This document shows positions 10,352 to 19,951 of a stretch of 64,000 nucleotides of DNA, piece by piece. Numbering within the stretch: position 1 is the stretch's first letter; the number at the start of each line of letters is the position of its first letter. Source of the stretch: Spirochaetota bacterium (GTDB lineage: Bacteria > Spirochaetota > Spirochaetia > SPDA01 > JAJSAL01); contig JAJSAL010000055.1 in NCBI GenBank assembly GCA_024274705.1, positions 39,782 through 103,781 of the forward strand, given 5' to 3'. The notes beneath the pieces are model-generated. The model did no database searches. It had not been told where the DNA came from and saw nothing but the letters and a program-made list of their open reading frames with translations. Made by a program: the position numbers and the translations under genes.

Positions 10352-11232
10352 AAGCACGGTCCTACAAAATGATAAGTAAACCTGTTGTCTTTTTGTTCGG
10401 CGAGAGCCAGAAACCGGTTATTATCATCCACCAAGGCATACAGCCCTTGTATGGAATAGGTTGTATCAAAAAAATCAGTTAGAATCTCTGCACCATTGAG
10501 AACTTTTTGTATGCAGCTGCTCCGCACTTTAGCCTGTATAATATCCGGTATCTTATCGAGCATGGTAATGACGTCTCTCACATCTTCTTCGGGATTGAAC
10601 TCCTGTGGCGACACCGCAGAATCGGTACAGAATGCCCCGATTCCGGTCCTTTCCAGTTTCACCAGGTATCCTTTGGAACCTGCTTTTTCTCCAAGATCCC
10701 GTGCAAGACTGCGGATATAGGTTCCCTTTGAGCACGTTACCTTTATAGTGAGCTCCGGAGGAGCATACCCGGTAATTTCTATGCTGTGAATATCAATGTT
10801 TCTTTCAGCCAGGGTAAAGGATGTCCCCTTCCTGATAAGGGCATGTGCCCTGCTGCCATCTACATGAAGAGCAGAATACAGCGGTGGTCGTTGAAACACG
10901 GAGCCGAGAAAAGATGGAACGGCTTCTTCTATGGCTTCCAGGGACGGTACAGGAGCCTCTGCAATAACCTCTCCCTCGGGATCCAGGGTATCTGTTTCTC
11001 TGCCCAGGTAAACAGTTGCCCGATACTCCTTGGTGAGATTCATGAATATGGAACTCAGTTTCGTGCATTTGCCTGTAAGAACGATCAAAAGTCCGGTGGC
11101 AAATTTATCAAGGGTCCCGGCGTGGCCTACTTTGATTGTACCGGTTCGTTTCTTAATGGTATCCAGTGCCTGAAACGATGTGATTCCTACCGGTTTATCG
11201 AGTAGAATGATCCCGGATTCTGTTTTCGTCAA
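10348..11232 (-). CDS. truB: tRNA pseudouridine(55) synthase
   Basis: TruB, 294 residues, makes pseudouridine 55 in the T-loop of tRNAs. The catalytic Asp is D42 in GHAGTLDKFATG, and the KGTYIRSLARDLG motif near residue 170 is also present. The start overlaps the end of rbfA by four bases, and the order rbfA-truB-ribF-rpsO-pnp is the classic ribosome-biogenesis arrangement. Confidence 0.97.
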   Translation of the reverse strand: MTKTESGIILLDKPVGITSFQALDTIKKRTGTIKVGHAGTLDKFATGLLIVLTGKCTKLSSIFMNLTKEYRATVYLGRETDTLDPEGEVIAEAPVPSLEAIEEAVPSFLGSVFQRPPLYSALHVDGSRAHALIRKGTSFTLAERNIDIHSIEITGYAPPELTIKVTCSKGTYIRSLARDLGEKAGSKGYLVKLERTGIGAFCTDSAVSPQEFNPEEDVRDVITMLDKIPDIIQAKVRSSCIQKVLNGAEILTDFFDTTYSIQGLYALVDDNNRFLALAEQKDNRFTYHFVGPCL

Positions 11233-11576
11233 ATGTCCAGACCTTCGATTTTCTGAATCATCTCAAATCCTTCCTTGATGGAAGGATCGACGATGAATGT
11301 GAGTTTAGGTGTATGCCGCATTCTCAGCTTGCGGCCAAGGAGTGTCTGGATATACCCGGACGCATGGTTGAGAGCTTCGACTGAACGTGCTATTGCTTTC
11401 CCGCCATGGAAACTGGAAACATATATTTTCGCATAAGCTGTATCTTTCGATACTTTTACGGCATTCACAGTGATAAATGTATCAATCCGCGGATCTTTTA
11501 CCTTACCGTTTACAATAAGAGCCCCGATCTCTTTTTGCAACAGGCTTTCCACTTTCTTGAGTCTAATGTCGGACAT
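11229..11576 (-). CDS. rbfA: 30S ribosome-binding factor RbfA
   Basis: A 115-residue KH-fold protein of normal length needed for late 16S rRNA maturation. The conserved LRMRHTPKLTF stretch near the C-terminus and the N-terminal RLKKVESLLQKEIGALI are visible. It begins one base after infB ends, so it is translated as part of the rimP-nusA-infB-rbfA-truB run. Confidence 0.95.
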   Translation of the reverse strand: MSDIRLKKVESLLQKEIGALIVNGKVKDPRIDTFITVNAVKVSKDTAYAKIYVSSFHGGKAIARSVEALNHASGYIQTLLGRKLRMRHTPKLTFIVDPSIKEGFEMIQKIEGLDI

Positions 11577-11577
11577 G

Positions 11578-13935
11578 TCAATCCTTGAGTTTCTTTGCTA
11601 TTTCCTTGATCCGAAATACTTCTATCTGATCACCGACTTTAACATCCTGGTAATTATCGATTCCAATACCACATTCGTAGTTTGATTCCACCTCGCGAAC
11701 ATCATCTTTGAACCGCTTAAGAGATGTTATGGTCCCGGTATAGATCTGGATACCGTCCCGGATAACGTGAACCTGAGCACCTCTTGTCACTTTTCCACTG
11801 GTTACGAAACAGCCTGAAATGAGACCGATCTTGGGTACTTTGAATACATCCCGGACTTCAACGGACCCTATTATTTCTTCCTTGAGATCGGGAGAAAGCA
11901 GTCCTTCCATGGCAGATTTAATGTCGTTCACTGCATCATAGATGACATTGTATTTCCTTATCTCAACTTTTTCCTGTTCCGCAGCAGCAGCAGCAGCAGC
12001 TGTCGGCCGTACATGGAATCCAATAATAATAGCATTGGACGCCGATGCAAGATTGACATCACTTTCGTTAATAGCCCCGGCGGCAGCATTGATAACCGAA
12101 AGGCGAATTTCACTGGTACTCAGTTTTTCCAGTGCAATCTGCAGGGCTTCTACCGACCCATGAACATCGCCCTTGATAATAACTTTTAATTCCCGTACTT
12201 CTCCGTCCTGAATGGAATCATACAGGTTATCCAGGGTAATTTTTTTCACATTCCGGGCTTCTTCTACCTTTTTCAATTCCTGCCGTTTCGAACCAACCTG
12301 GCGGGCAGTTTTTTCATTTTCCGTAACCTGGAAAGGATCACCCGCATTCGGTATTCCTGTAAATCCCAGGATTTCCACCGGTGTTGCCGGTGTGGCTTCT
12401 TTAATTTTATGCCCCGAACTATCGAACATGGCCCGCACTTTACCGGAATATATTCCTGCTACGAAAGAGTCTCCAACACGCAAGGTTCCCCGCTCAACAA
12501 GTACGGAAGACACGATACCCCGGCCGTGGTCAACTTTGGATTCGATCACTTTTCCCTCGGCGCGGCAGTCATAATTCGCCTTCAGTTCGAGAATTTCCGA
12601 CTGCAGAATAATGTTGCCTAAAAGATCGTCTATCCCGGTCCCTTTAAGGGCTGAAATCTCGGAAAAGAGGGTACTTCCGCCCCAGGATTCCGGCATGAGT
12701 CCGTATTCTGAAAGCTGCTGACGCACTCTGTCGGAGTTCGCCTCGGGAAGATCTATTTTGTTTATTGCAACAATAATAGGAACACCCGCATCTCTCGCAT
12801 GATTGATCGCTTCCTGCGTCTGAGGCATAACGCCGTCGTTCGCTGCAACCACCAGTATGACGATGTCCGTTATTTGAGCACCCCGGGCTCGCATAAGGGT
12901 GAAAGCTTCATGTCCCGGCGTATCGAGGAAGCAGATTTTACCATTTTCCGTTTCAACAGTGTACGCACCGATATGCTGGGTTATACCGCCGAATTCAGAG
13001 TCGACAACGTTCGTTGCCCGGATGGAATCCAGTAGTTTCGTTTTCCCATGGTCGACGTGACCCATAACTGTAACAATCGGAGGCCGGGGTTTAAGGTTTT
13101 CGTCCCCCTCTTCGTCACTCTCAATCAGTGTTTCATCGTACAGGGAAACGATGTTGACTTTACATCCGTATTCTTCGGTAAGTATAGCTGCAGTTTCTGC
13201 ATCTATCTGCTGATTTATGGTAGCCATCACTCCCATACTCATAAGCTTGGAAATCAGGTCCGATGCTTTCAGATTCATCTTCTTCGCGAGTTCTGAAACG
13301 GATATAACTTCCATAATATCGATCACTTTAGGAACAGGATTAGCTTTGTGTATGCTTTTCTTTTTTACCTGAAGAACCTTTTCCTGATGCTCCTCTCTCT
13401 TCGAAAACTTCTGGTAGGATTGTTTTTTCTTTGCTTTATAAAATTTCTTTCCTGCCGGTTTTTTCTCAGCAGTCGCCGGCGGTCCACCTGGTTTCGGGCT
13501 TTTTCGGTCTGTAAAACGAGGTTTTCTGTCAGATTCTACTTTTCTTGTCCCTGGCCTACTGCCTCTTCTGGGATCAAACCGATTCGGTTCTCCCTGTTGA
13601 TCACGGCTTCTTGGAGGTCTTCGATCGTTATCTGAAGGCCGTCGTGGTGAAGAGGGGGGGGTGTCCCGCCTGTCCCGTACAGGTCTAGGCGCAGTATCTG
13701 CTTCTGCCCGAGCAGAAGGGACGGGAGGGGTCGGTTTTTTAGGTACATCCTGTTTTTTTTCTGTCTTGACAACAACTTTCGGTGATGGTTTTTTTACCAC
13801 TTTCACCTTCTTTTTCACAACGACGACTTTCTTTTTTTGAGCTTTTTCCTGGTCCTCGTCTTTCATTATAGTTGTCGCCGGTTTTCGATGTTTAATAAGT
13901 GTGGTTTTAGGTTTATTCTTTTGATCTTCAGACAT
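11578..13935 (-). CDS. infB: Translation initiation factor IF-2
   Basis: 785 residues. The first 180 or so are low-complexity Lys/Arg/Pro sequence, then an IF2-N helical domain (about 205-255), the G domain with GHVDHGKT, DTPGHEAF and NKIDLP, and the beta-barrel and C-terminal fMet-tRNA-binding domains. It places initiator tRNA on the ribosome. A run of Ala codons (GCA/GCT, near 11983-12003) lies in domain III and is a simple coding repeat. It is coupled closely to rbfA downstream. Confidence 0.97.
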   Translation of the reverse strand: MSEDQKNKPKTTLIKHRKPATTIMKDEDQEKAQKKKVVVVKKKVKVVKKPSPKVVVKTEKKQDVPKKPTPPVPSARAEADTAPRPVRDRRDTPPSSPRRPSDNDRRPPRSRDQQGEPNRFDPRRGSRPGTRKVESDRKPRFTDRKSPKPGGPPATAEKKPAGKKFYKAKKKQSYQKFSKREEHQEKVLQVKKKSIHKANPVPKVIDIMEVISVSELAKKMNLKASDLISKLMSMGVMATINQQIDAETAAILTEEYGCKVNIVSLYDETLIESDEEGDENLKPRPPIVTVMGHVDHGKTKLLDSIRATNVVDSEFGGITQHIGAYTVETENGKICFLDTPGHEAFTLMRARGAQITDIVILVVAANDGVMPQTQEAINHARDAGVPIIVAINKIDLPEANSDRVRQQLSEYGLMPESWGGSTLFSEISALKGTGIDDLLGNIILQSEILELKANYDCRAEGKVIESKVDHGRGIVSSVLVERGTLRVGDSFVAGIYSGKVRAMFDSSGHKIKEATPATPVEILGFTGIPNAGDPFQVTENEKTARQVGSKRQELKKVEEARNVKKITLDNLYDSIQDGEVRELKVIIKGDVHGSVEALQIALEKLSTSEIRLSVINAAAGAINESDVNLASASNAIIIGFHVRPTAAAAAAAEQEKVEIRKYNVIYDAVNDIKSAMEGLLSPDLKEEIIGSVEVRDVFKVPKIGLISGCFVTSGKVTRGAQVHVIRDGIQIYTGTITSLKRFKDDVREVESNYECGIGIDNYQDVKVGDQIEVFRIKEIAKKLKD

Positions 13936-13976
13936 ACATCACCTTTATCGTTCTTCGTCGCAGCTGCCAGACAACG

Positions 13977-15503
13977 TTAGGCATCACCCTCTTCGCCGGA
14001 TTCCTCAATTTCAAAGCTTAGTCCGACACCACAGTTTGGACAAGAGGTCATATCCAGGGCGATTGCCGTCCCGCATTCAGGACACTCGTATTCTTCCTCG
14101 TCCTCTTCTGCTGTTTCCTCTTCAGACTCCTGGGCTTTCGGCACCTCATCAGCTTCATTTTCTCCTTCCTGGTCTTTAGCATCAGTTTTTTCGGGTTCTT
14201 CCTCCTCAACGATCTCCACATTTTCACTGATAATTGCGTGAATGCTCTGGACATCCTGATCTGTAAGACCTTCAATACCGGTTAGTTCTTCTTCACTCAT
14301 CGTGATGAGTGTTTCTATCAGTTCGATACCGTTTTCCTTGAGGATATCAGCTATCCTTTCGGATATTCCAGGAAGTTCTCCGATGTTTGTTATTTCTTCT
14401 TCAGATTCATCGAGATCAGAGAACAAAGCGGAAACTGCTTTCTTCTGTTCGGATGAAATATCCATTTCTTCAAACTGGGCTTCTGTTTTTACATCGATAT
14501 TCCAGTCCACAAGGCGGTTTGCAAGGCGGACATTGAGTCCCTGCTTTCCTATTGCCAGGGAGAGCTGATTCTCCGAAACAACTGCAAGAGCCTGTCGTTT
14601 GGATTCGTCCAGAAGTATAACCGTGTCAACTTCCGCAGGAGAGAGGGCATTCTTGATAAATCCTTTGGAATCGGTGTCATATTTGAGAATATCTATTTTT
14701 TCTCCTTCAAGTTCCCGTACGATTGCCTGGATCCGAACACCTTTCATCCCGACACAGGCGCCCACGGGATCAACATCTTCCCTGTTGGAATACACGGCTA
14801 TCTTTGTTCTGTATCCTGGTTCACGAACGATTTTAAATATTTCTACGGTTTGATCGTATATTTCCGGAACTTCCAGCTCGAAGTTCCGTTTCACAAAATC
14901 GGTATGCGTTCTGGAGAGAACAATCTGAAGCCCAGAAGGAGTTTTACTTACTTCGTGAATAAGGGCCTTAATTCTGTCGTTCGGCCGGTACACTTCCCTG
15001 GGGGACTGGAATTTTTTAGGAAGAATCCCTTCGATTTTACCGAGATCAACATAGATGTTACCGTTCCTTTCTCTCTGATAATACCCGATGATCATCTCAC
15101 CAACTTTATCTTTGAATTCGGAATAGAGAGTGTCTTTCTGGATTTCCCGGAGTGTCTGCCGGGCTTTCTGTTTAGCACTCTGCACCGAAACACGGTCGAA
15201 ATCCTTAGGATTTATTTCAATCAGTAGTTCATCACCGATTTCACATTCTTCATTGAGTTCCAGTGCTTCATGTAAGACAATTTCTTCCACCGGGTCCATG
15301 ACTTCTTCGACAATGCTCTTTCTGGCGTATATGGTAACGTCATCCCCTTCTTCACTGAAACGTACTACCGCGTTGTCCACGGTACCGAACTTTCTTTTGT
15401 ACGCTGCCAGGAGAAAATCTTCAATTGTCTTTTTAACCAGTTCTTCTGATATCCCGCGGTCCTGCACAAGTGCGCGAACCGCATCTGCTAAGCCAGACAC
15501 CAT
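13977..15503 (-). CDS. nusA: Transcription factor NusA with C-terminal zinc ribbon
   Basis: 508 residues. N-terminal RNA-polymerase-binding domain, S1 (about 130-200), two KH domains (about 230-345), helix-hairpin-helix repeats (about 370-425, GELPGISERIADIL), a very acidic linker (about 430-470), then a zinc-ribbon-like CPEC...CPNC module (Cys 474, 477, 488, 491). NusA controls pausing, termination and antitermination. The Cys4 tail is not part of the standard architecture I know. The stop of rimP abuts this start. Confidence 0.95.
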   Translation of the reverse strand: MVSGLADAVRALVQDRGISEELVKKTIEDFLLAAYKRKFGTVDNAVVRFSEEGDDVTIYARKSIVEEVMDPVEEIVLHEALELNEECEIGDELLIEINPKDFDRVSVQSAKQKARQTLREIQKDTLYSEFKDKVGEMIIGYYQRERNGNIYVDLGKIEGILPKKFQSPREVYRPNDRIKALIHEVSKTPSGLQIVLSRTHTDFVKRNFELEVPEIYDQTVEIFKIVREPGYRTKIAVYSNREDVDPVGACVGMKGVRIQAIVRELEGEKIDILKYDTDSKGFIKNALSPAEVDTVILLDESKRQALAVVSENQLSLAIGKQGLNVRLANRLVDWNIDVKTEAQFEEMDISSEQKKAVSALFSDLDESEEEITNIGELPGISERIADILKENGIELIETLITMSEEELTGIEGLTDQDVQSIHAIISENVEIVEEEEPEKTDAKDQEGENEADEVPKAQESEEETAEEDEEEYECPECGTAIALDMTSCPNCGVGLSFEIEESGEEGDA

Positions 15504-15968
15504 TTATCTGACCTCCTCGTCTTGTCCGAGTTGTGCCTTCCGAATTTCGTCGAAGGCAATGCGCTTTTCCTCATCTTTCGTTCTTATACGTACCCATTCT
15601 TCACCGGAATCGACGATAATACCCCGTTCCCAGTCATTTTTATCCTTCACCATGATTTTTACCTCTTTATTCCTGAAAACCGTGAATTCCCTAACGTGTT
15701 TAAGGTTTCTCGTGATGCCTGGTGAGGACACTTCAAGGTTGATATCCCTGTTCTCTGTAATAAGCTCTATTCTTGGAAAGATTGTCTTATAGACTTTACT
15801 GCAATCTTCCACACTTATTCCGTCAGGTTTATATATAATTAAACGAACCTGAAAACTGCTCTTTACTCTCCGGGATTTTAATTCAACAATTGAAATCCCC
15901 ATACCCGTTATTACAGGTTCAAGTTCAGGCAGAAGTTCATCAACTTCGTCATACTTTAACAACTTCAA
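15504..15968 (-). CDS. rimP: Ribosome maturation factor RimP
   Basis: 154 residues, family length about 150, with the hallmark EVSSPGITRNLKH motif in the middle and a C-terminal SH3-like domain. Required for early 30S assembly. The first codon compatible with the family N-terminus is TTG at 15968, with only a weak UAGG-like ribosome-binding site, and a terminator-like hairpin ends seven bases upstream of it. First gene of the rimP-nusA-infB-rbfA-truB-ribF-rpsO-pnp cluster. Confidence 0.92.
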   Translation of the reverse strand: MKLLKYDEVDELLPELEPVITGMGISIVELKSRRVKSSFQVRLIIYKPDGISVEDCSKVYKTIFPRIELITENRDINLEVSSPGITRNLKHVREFTVFRNKEVKIMVKDKNDWERGIIVDSGEEWVRIRTKDEEKRIAFDEIRKAQLGQDEEVR

Positions 15969-15975
15969 TACCTAC

Positions 15976-16002
15976 AAAAAAGGAGTCGCAAAGCCGACTC
16001 CT
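15976..16002 (-). terminator. Intrinsic terminator / possible attenuator before rimP
   Basis: On the minus strand a perfect 8-bp stem AGGAGTCG/CGACTCCT with a 6-base loop is followed by a run of U residues. It would end transcripts coming from mutS-comF. It also lies seven bases before the rimP start codon, so any transcript that carries rimP with a leader must pass through it. No promoter could be recognised between hairpin and gene. Confidence 0.75.
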
Positions 16003-16068
16003 GTACTGTAACAATCCCTCAATATAGTTATTAAGATAACAGTAAGGTGAAACTATGTCAATAATCGT

Positions 16069-16752
16069 TTAGTCAATTGCGAGAGTCATGATATGCACAT
16101 CCCCTGCTCCCATAGCATGGAGAACCCTGGTGCACTCCTGCGCTGTCGCTCCGGTAGTAAAGACATCATCAAGCAGTACAACTGAAGAGAACAGGCGGGT
16201 CCCGGTGATGTGCGGCGAAATCGTGTTGTTCAGATTGTTCTTTCGATCCTCGAAAGAGAGAGTTTTCTGGGCTTTACTTCCTGTCCTCCTCAATACCGGG
16301 CATAATGGAACGCCATAACTCTTATCCAGCACCGAAAGGACAGTTTCGATATGTTCCCACCCCTGTTTTTTCCTGCTCTCTTTTCTTCCAGGAACAGGTA
16401 CTATGGGGAGGTGCTCGAAGTGTTCTGCATACACCGTGTACAGAAAACCGGCGAAGAGAAGGGACAATTCTTTCCTTCGATTGAATTTATAGGCATGAAT
16501 CAGCTGCCGGACCACACCCTCATATTCAAACACCGACACATTGCGGGTAAAATCATAGTGCCTTTCCCTGCAAATCGTACAGGTTGTCATTTCCGAAATG
16601 AGAGGTCTTCCGCATGTGCTGCACCGTTCTCCTTGAATAGTCTCCAGTCGACTGAAGCAGCCCGGACAGATTCCATGGTAGTCTTTGCCGTAGAGAAGAT
16701 TGTTCCCACAAATTTCACAATTACGCGGAAAAATGATATCTAACGGATGCAT
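16069..16752 (-). CDS. comF: ComF family phosphoribosyltransferase-like protein
   Basis: 227 residues. An N-terminal zinc-finger part (CEICGNNLL, CPGC, CSTCGRP, CTICRERH) is followed by a type I phosphoribosyltransferase fold with the PRPP loop VVLLDDVFTTGAT near residue 190. ComF/GntX proteins are linked to DNA uptake in competent bacteria. Their reaction is not settled. It is 55 bases downstream of mutS and ahead of a terminator. Confidence 0.88.
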   Translation of the reverse strand: MHPLDIIFPRNCEICGNNLLYGKDYHGICPGCFSRLETIQGERCSTCGRPLISEMTTCTICRERHYDFTRNVSVFEYEGVVRQLIHAYKFNRRKELSLLFAGFLYTVYAEHFEHLPIVPVPGRKESRKKQGWEHIETVLSVLDKSYGVPLCPVLRRTGSKAQKTLSFEDRKNNLNNTISPHITGTRLFSSVVLLDDVFTTGATAQECTRVLHAMGAGDVHIMTLAID

Positions 16753-16807
16753 ACCATACTATACGGATGTAACGGTGCCCCTGCTTCACACGGGATATGG
16801 GAAATGA

Positions 16808-19396
16808 TTACTCTTCCAGTTCTTTCTTCCACCCGGCGATGAGGTTGAGGGCATCGAGAGGAGTCATTTTGGTGATATCCAGGGACTGGATCCGCTTGAT
16901 AAGGACTTCCTCCCGTGAAAACAGTTCATTCTGAGAGGGTTTTCGTTCCTTACGTTCCGGTGTTCCCAGAAACTCCCTTGTTTCAACCTGCTCTATCTGC
17001 CTAAGGAGTTCTTCCGCCCGGAGCAGCACTTCTTCCGGAAGGCCTGCCAGACCGGCAACATGTATACCGTAAGAATGCCCCGCAGGTCCGGGTGTTACTT
17101 TTTTCAGGAAAACGATACTACCTTTGTGTTCTTTTACTTCCATGGAAAAATTGTCCAGGGCTTCATTTCGCAGCAGTGTGAGTTCATGGTAGTGGGTAGC
17201 AAAGAGCGTTTTTGCCCGGGTGTTATCAAGCAAATATTCCGAAACGGCCCAGGCAATCGAAAGACCGTCATGGGTACTCGTGCCCCTTCCGACTTCGTCC
17301 ATAATAACGAGGCTGTTTTCCGTGGCGTTTCGCAGAATATTTGCAGTTTCGTTCATCTCCACCAGGAAGGTGGATTCACCCCTGGCCAGGTTGTCAGTAG
17401 CACCGACTCTGCAGAATATTTTATCCACGATTCCGATAGAAGCTTCTTCTGCCGGAATGTACGAACCCATCTGTGCCATCAGAATAATAAGTGCGGTCTG
17501 ACGGAGATACGTTGATTTCCCAGCCATGTTCGGACCTGTGAGTAAGATGAAAAAGGGCCGGGAGCCACCGATGTGTATGGAGTTCGGTACAAAATCACCG
17601 GGAGGAAGGTGCGCTTCCACAACAGGATGACGCCCCCGGTGTATGCGCAGTTCCGGTGGACCTGTAACGGCGGGACGAGTATAACCGCCGATAGTTGCCG
17701 CCTGGGCAAGTGATTGGATACAGTCTATCCGGGCAAGATGTCCGGCAGTCTTCAGAAGAAGACCGACACTCTTTTTCACTTCACATCGTATGGCCATAAA
17801 CAGTTTCTTTTCCAGGTTAATGATTGTTTCAGATAAAGAATTCAGTTCCGTTTCCAGTTCGACAAGCTGATCGGTGGTATACCGTTCACTCCCCAGGAGG
17901 GACTGGCGCCGGATGAAATGGCCGGGGACCTTATCGATGTTTGCCTTGGTGACTTCCAGGTAATAACCGATAATCCTGTTATACCGTATCTTAAGAGAAG
18001 TAATACCGCTTTTCTCTTTTTCACCTTTTACATAATCATCGAGAATCTGCCGACTGTTCTTTCGTCGTTCTTTTAACCTGTCCAGTTCCGATGAATAACC
18101 GTCTTTGATGAGGTTGCCTTCACTCAACAGAATCGAAGGGTCTTCGGAAATCGAAGAATCGATTAGAGTTGCCAGGATGGTTACTTCCCGCCGTGTATCG
18201 TTCTCTTTTACCCAGAAAGGATCGGGAAATGCAGATTCGACAAGCATGTCCCCGAGATCGAGGACACCCCATAATGACGTTTTGATCCCAAGGAGGTCCT
18301 TTGCATGGGCTTTATCCAGGGCAACCCTTGCAGCCAGACGTTCCAGGTCTAAAACCGAGGAAAGTCTGTCCCGTACCGAACTTAAAAGGAGCTGATTTCG
18401 GTACAGCAGTTCCACCCTCTCCTGCCTGCTGCGGATCGCCTCGATATCAATAAGGGGCTGAAGGATCCACTGTTTGAGTTTTCGCGCCCCAAGGGCTGTC
18501 TTTGTGTTGTCCAGGATGTCCAGAAGGGAATACTTACGGCTTCCATCCTGGAGATTCCGTATCAGTTCGAGATTCTTCTGGGTTGATTCATCGAGTATTA
18601 AACATGATGATTCAGTAATCCTCTTCACACTTCGGATGTGGGGGAGCATCATTTTGGCTGTTTCCCGGATATAATCCAGGAGAACACCGCAGGAAAAGAG
18701 GGCTGTATCATTATCCTGGATGCCGAATCCTTTAAGTGAAGTAACCTGGAACTGTGCTTCCACCTTTTTCCTGCTCTCCTCCTGTTCATAGCTCCAGTCG
18801 GGAAACCGGTTCACGAGAAGATTTTCTTTTTCCGAAATGATGGCGGATATGATCCTGTCTTCTTCGAGCAATGATTCCTGAATGATCATTTCCCTGGGCA
18901 TGATTCTATACAGCAGTTCTTTCAGCTTTCCTGCCCTATCTTCCCAGGGGAACGCGGTTATCACGAACTCCCCTGTAGAAGTATCGATATAAGACGCGGA
19001 AACGGTGGTTTCCGTCCTTCCGAGAGAAAGGATGTAGTTATTTGATTTCTGATCCAGGAATTTTTCATCTACTACCGTTCCAGGGGTTATTATTTCAACG
19101 ATTTCCCTCCGGGTGATGCCTTTCCCTTTGGCCGGAGGAGATACCTGTTCACAAATGGCTACCTTTCTACCGGCGGTAAGCAGCCGGGAGATATACGACG
19201 GTGCGGCGTGATAAGGTATACCGCACATAGGAATACCGTTCCGCTGGGTCAACGTCAGGTTGAGGATGGAACTCGCCTCTTTCGCATCATGCTGGAACAT
19301 TTCATAAAAATCACCGAGGCGAAAGAAAAGTATAGCATCAGTACAACTTTCCTTTATTCTTCGGTACTGACGCATCATGGGGGTCGAATCTGACAT
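16808..19396 (-). CDS. mutS: DNA mismatch repair protein MutS
   Basis: 862 residues with the whole MutS1 order: mismatch-binding domain beginning with the Phe-X-Glu motif (GDFYEMFQHDA near residue 30), connector, lever and clamp domains, and the ABC-type ATPase with Walker A GPNMAGKSTYLRQ (about 620), Walker B VIMDEVGRGTSTHDG and FATHYHEL. It detects mispairs and recruits MutL. Located six bases after the Skp-like gene stop, so it is in the tamB-bamA-skp transcription unit. Confidence 0.98.
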   Translation of the reverse strand: MSDSTPMMRQYRRIKESCTDAILFFRLGDFYEMFQHDAKEASSILNLTLTQRNGIPMCGIPYHAAPSYISRLLTAGRKVAICEQVSPPAKGKGITRREIVEIITPGTVVDEKFLDQKSNNYILSLGRTETTVSASYIDTSTGEFVITAFPWEDRAGKLKELLYRIMPREMIIQESLLEEDRIISAIISEKENLLVNRFPDWSYEQEESRKKVEAQFQVTSLKGFGIQDNDTALFSCGVLLDYIRETAKMMLPHIRSVKRITESSCLILDESTQKNLELIRNLQDGSRKYSLLDILDNTKTALGARKLKQWILQPLIDIEAIRSRQERVELLYRNQLLLSSVRDRLSSVLDLERLAARVALDKAHAKDLLGIKTSLWGVLDLGDMLVESAFPDPFWVKENDTRREVTILATLIDSSISEDPSILLSEGNLIKDGYSSELDRLKERRKNSRQILDDYVKGEKEKSGITSLKIRYNRIIGYYLEVTKANIDKVPGHFIRRQSLLGSERYTTDQLVELETELNSLSETIINLEKKLFMAIRCEVKKSVGLLLKTAGHLARIDCIQSLAQAATIGGYTRPAVTGPPELRIHRGRHPVVEAHLPPGDFVPNSIHIGGSRPFFILLTGPNMAGKSTYLRQTALIILMAQMGSYIPAEEASIGIVDKIFCRVGATDNLARGESTFLVEMNETANILRNATENSLVIMDEVGRGTSTHDGLSIAWAVSEYLLDNTRAKTLFATHYHELTLLRNEALDNFSMEVKEHKGSIVFLKKVTPGPAGHSYGIHVAGLAGLPEEVLLRAEELLRQIEQVETREFLGTPERKERKPSQNELFSREEVLIKRIQSLDITKMTPLDALNLIAGWKKELEE

Positions 19397-19401
19397 GGTT
19401 A

Positions 19402-19941
19402 TCAGTTTTGCGCGGCAGCAGCCTTTTTCATGAGTCTTTCCAGAATCATATCTGTTACATCTACGTCAGAGCTCCACCATATAAGGTCCGGATCGCTTGC
19501 CTTCAGGATGAGAGAGAACCCCTCACTTTCAGCGATATAGTTCATTTCCTTCATGATATCCTTTATGAAAGTCTGAGATTCCGAGAGTTTTTCCCGTTCG
19601 TTTTTTATCTGGTTGAACTTGATCCTGTTGTATTCCTTAAGATATTCCTTTTTATTATAAATTTCGTTCTCCAACCGCAGAACCATTGCCTCCTCACCAT
19701 TATTCTCCGCTTCAATTTTTCGTGTTTCCAGCTGAGAAATCTCATTGAGAATACGGTCCTTGTTTTCTTCATAGTTGGCGATCATCTCTTCAAGGCCCCG
19801 GTAAGCCCTGGATTCTTTGAAATATTGGGAAGCGATTCTTCCCAGGTCCACGACACCCACCCTGGTAAGGCGCTCCGCCCAGAGACATGATATCGAAGAG
19901 AAGATAAGCACCAGAATCATGATCCAGTAATTCTTTTTCAT
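19402..19941 (-). CDS. OmpH/Skp-like periplasmic chaperone
   Basis: 179 residues with a cleavable signal peptide (about 1-22, ending SCLWAE) and a mature region that begins VGVVDLGRIASQYF, the usual OmpH start, followed by long charged coiled-coil helices. In E. coli, Skp trimers carry unfolded outer-membrane proteins to BamA. Position directly after bamA supports the same role. Confidence 0.9.
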   Translation of the reverse strand: MKKNYWIMILVLIFSSISCLWAERLTRVGVVDLGRIASQYFKESRAYRGLEEMIANYEENKDRILNEISQLETRKIEAENNGEEAMVLRLENEIYNKKEYLKEYNRIKFNQIKNEREKLSESQTFIKDIMKEMNYIAESEGFSLILKASDPDLIWWSSDVDVTDMILERLMKKAAAAQN

Positions 19942-19951
19942 GTTCTAACCC

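Noticed and set aside
11983..12003. CAG/GCA trinucleotide run
   Set aside because: Encodes a short poly-Ala in IF-2; no evidence of a repeat with its own function.
15130..15792. 220-residue plus-strand open frame
   Set aside because: Antisense to nusA and rimP, biased Ser/Arg composition, no start signal.
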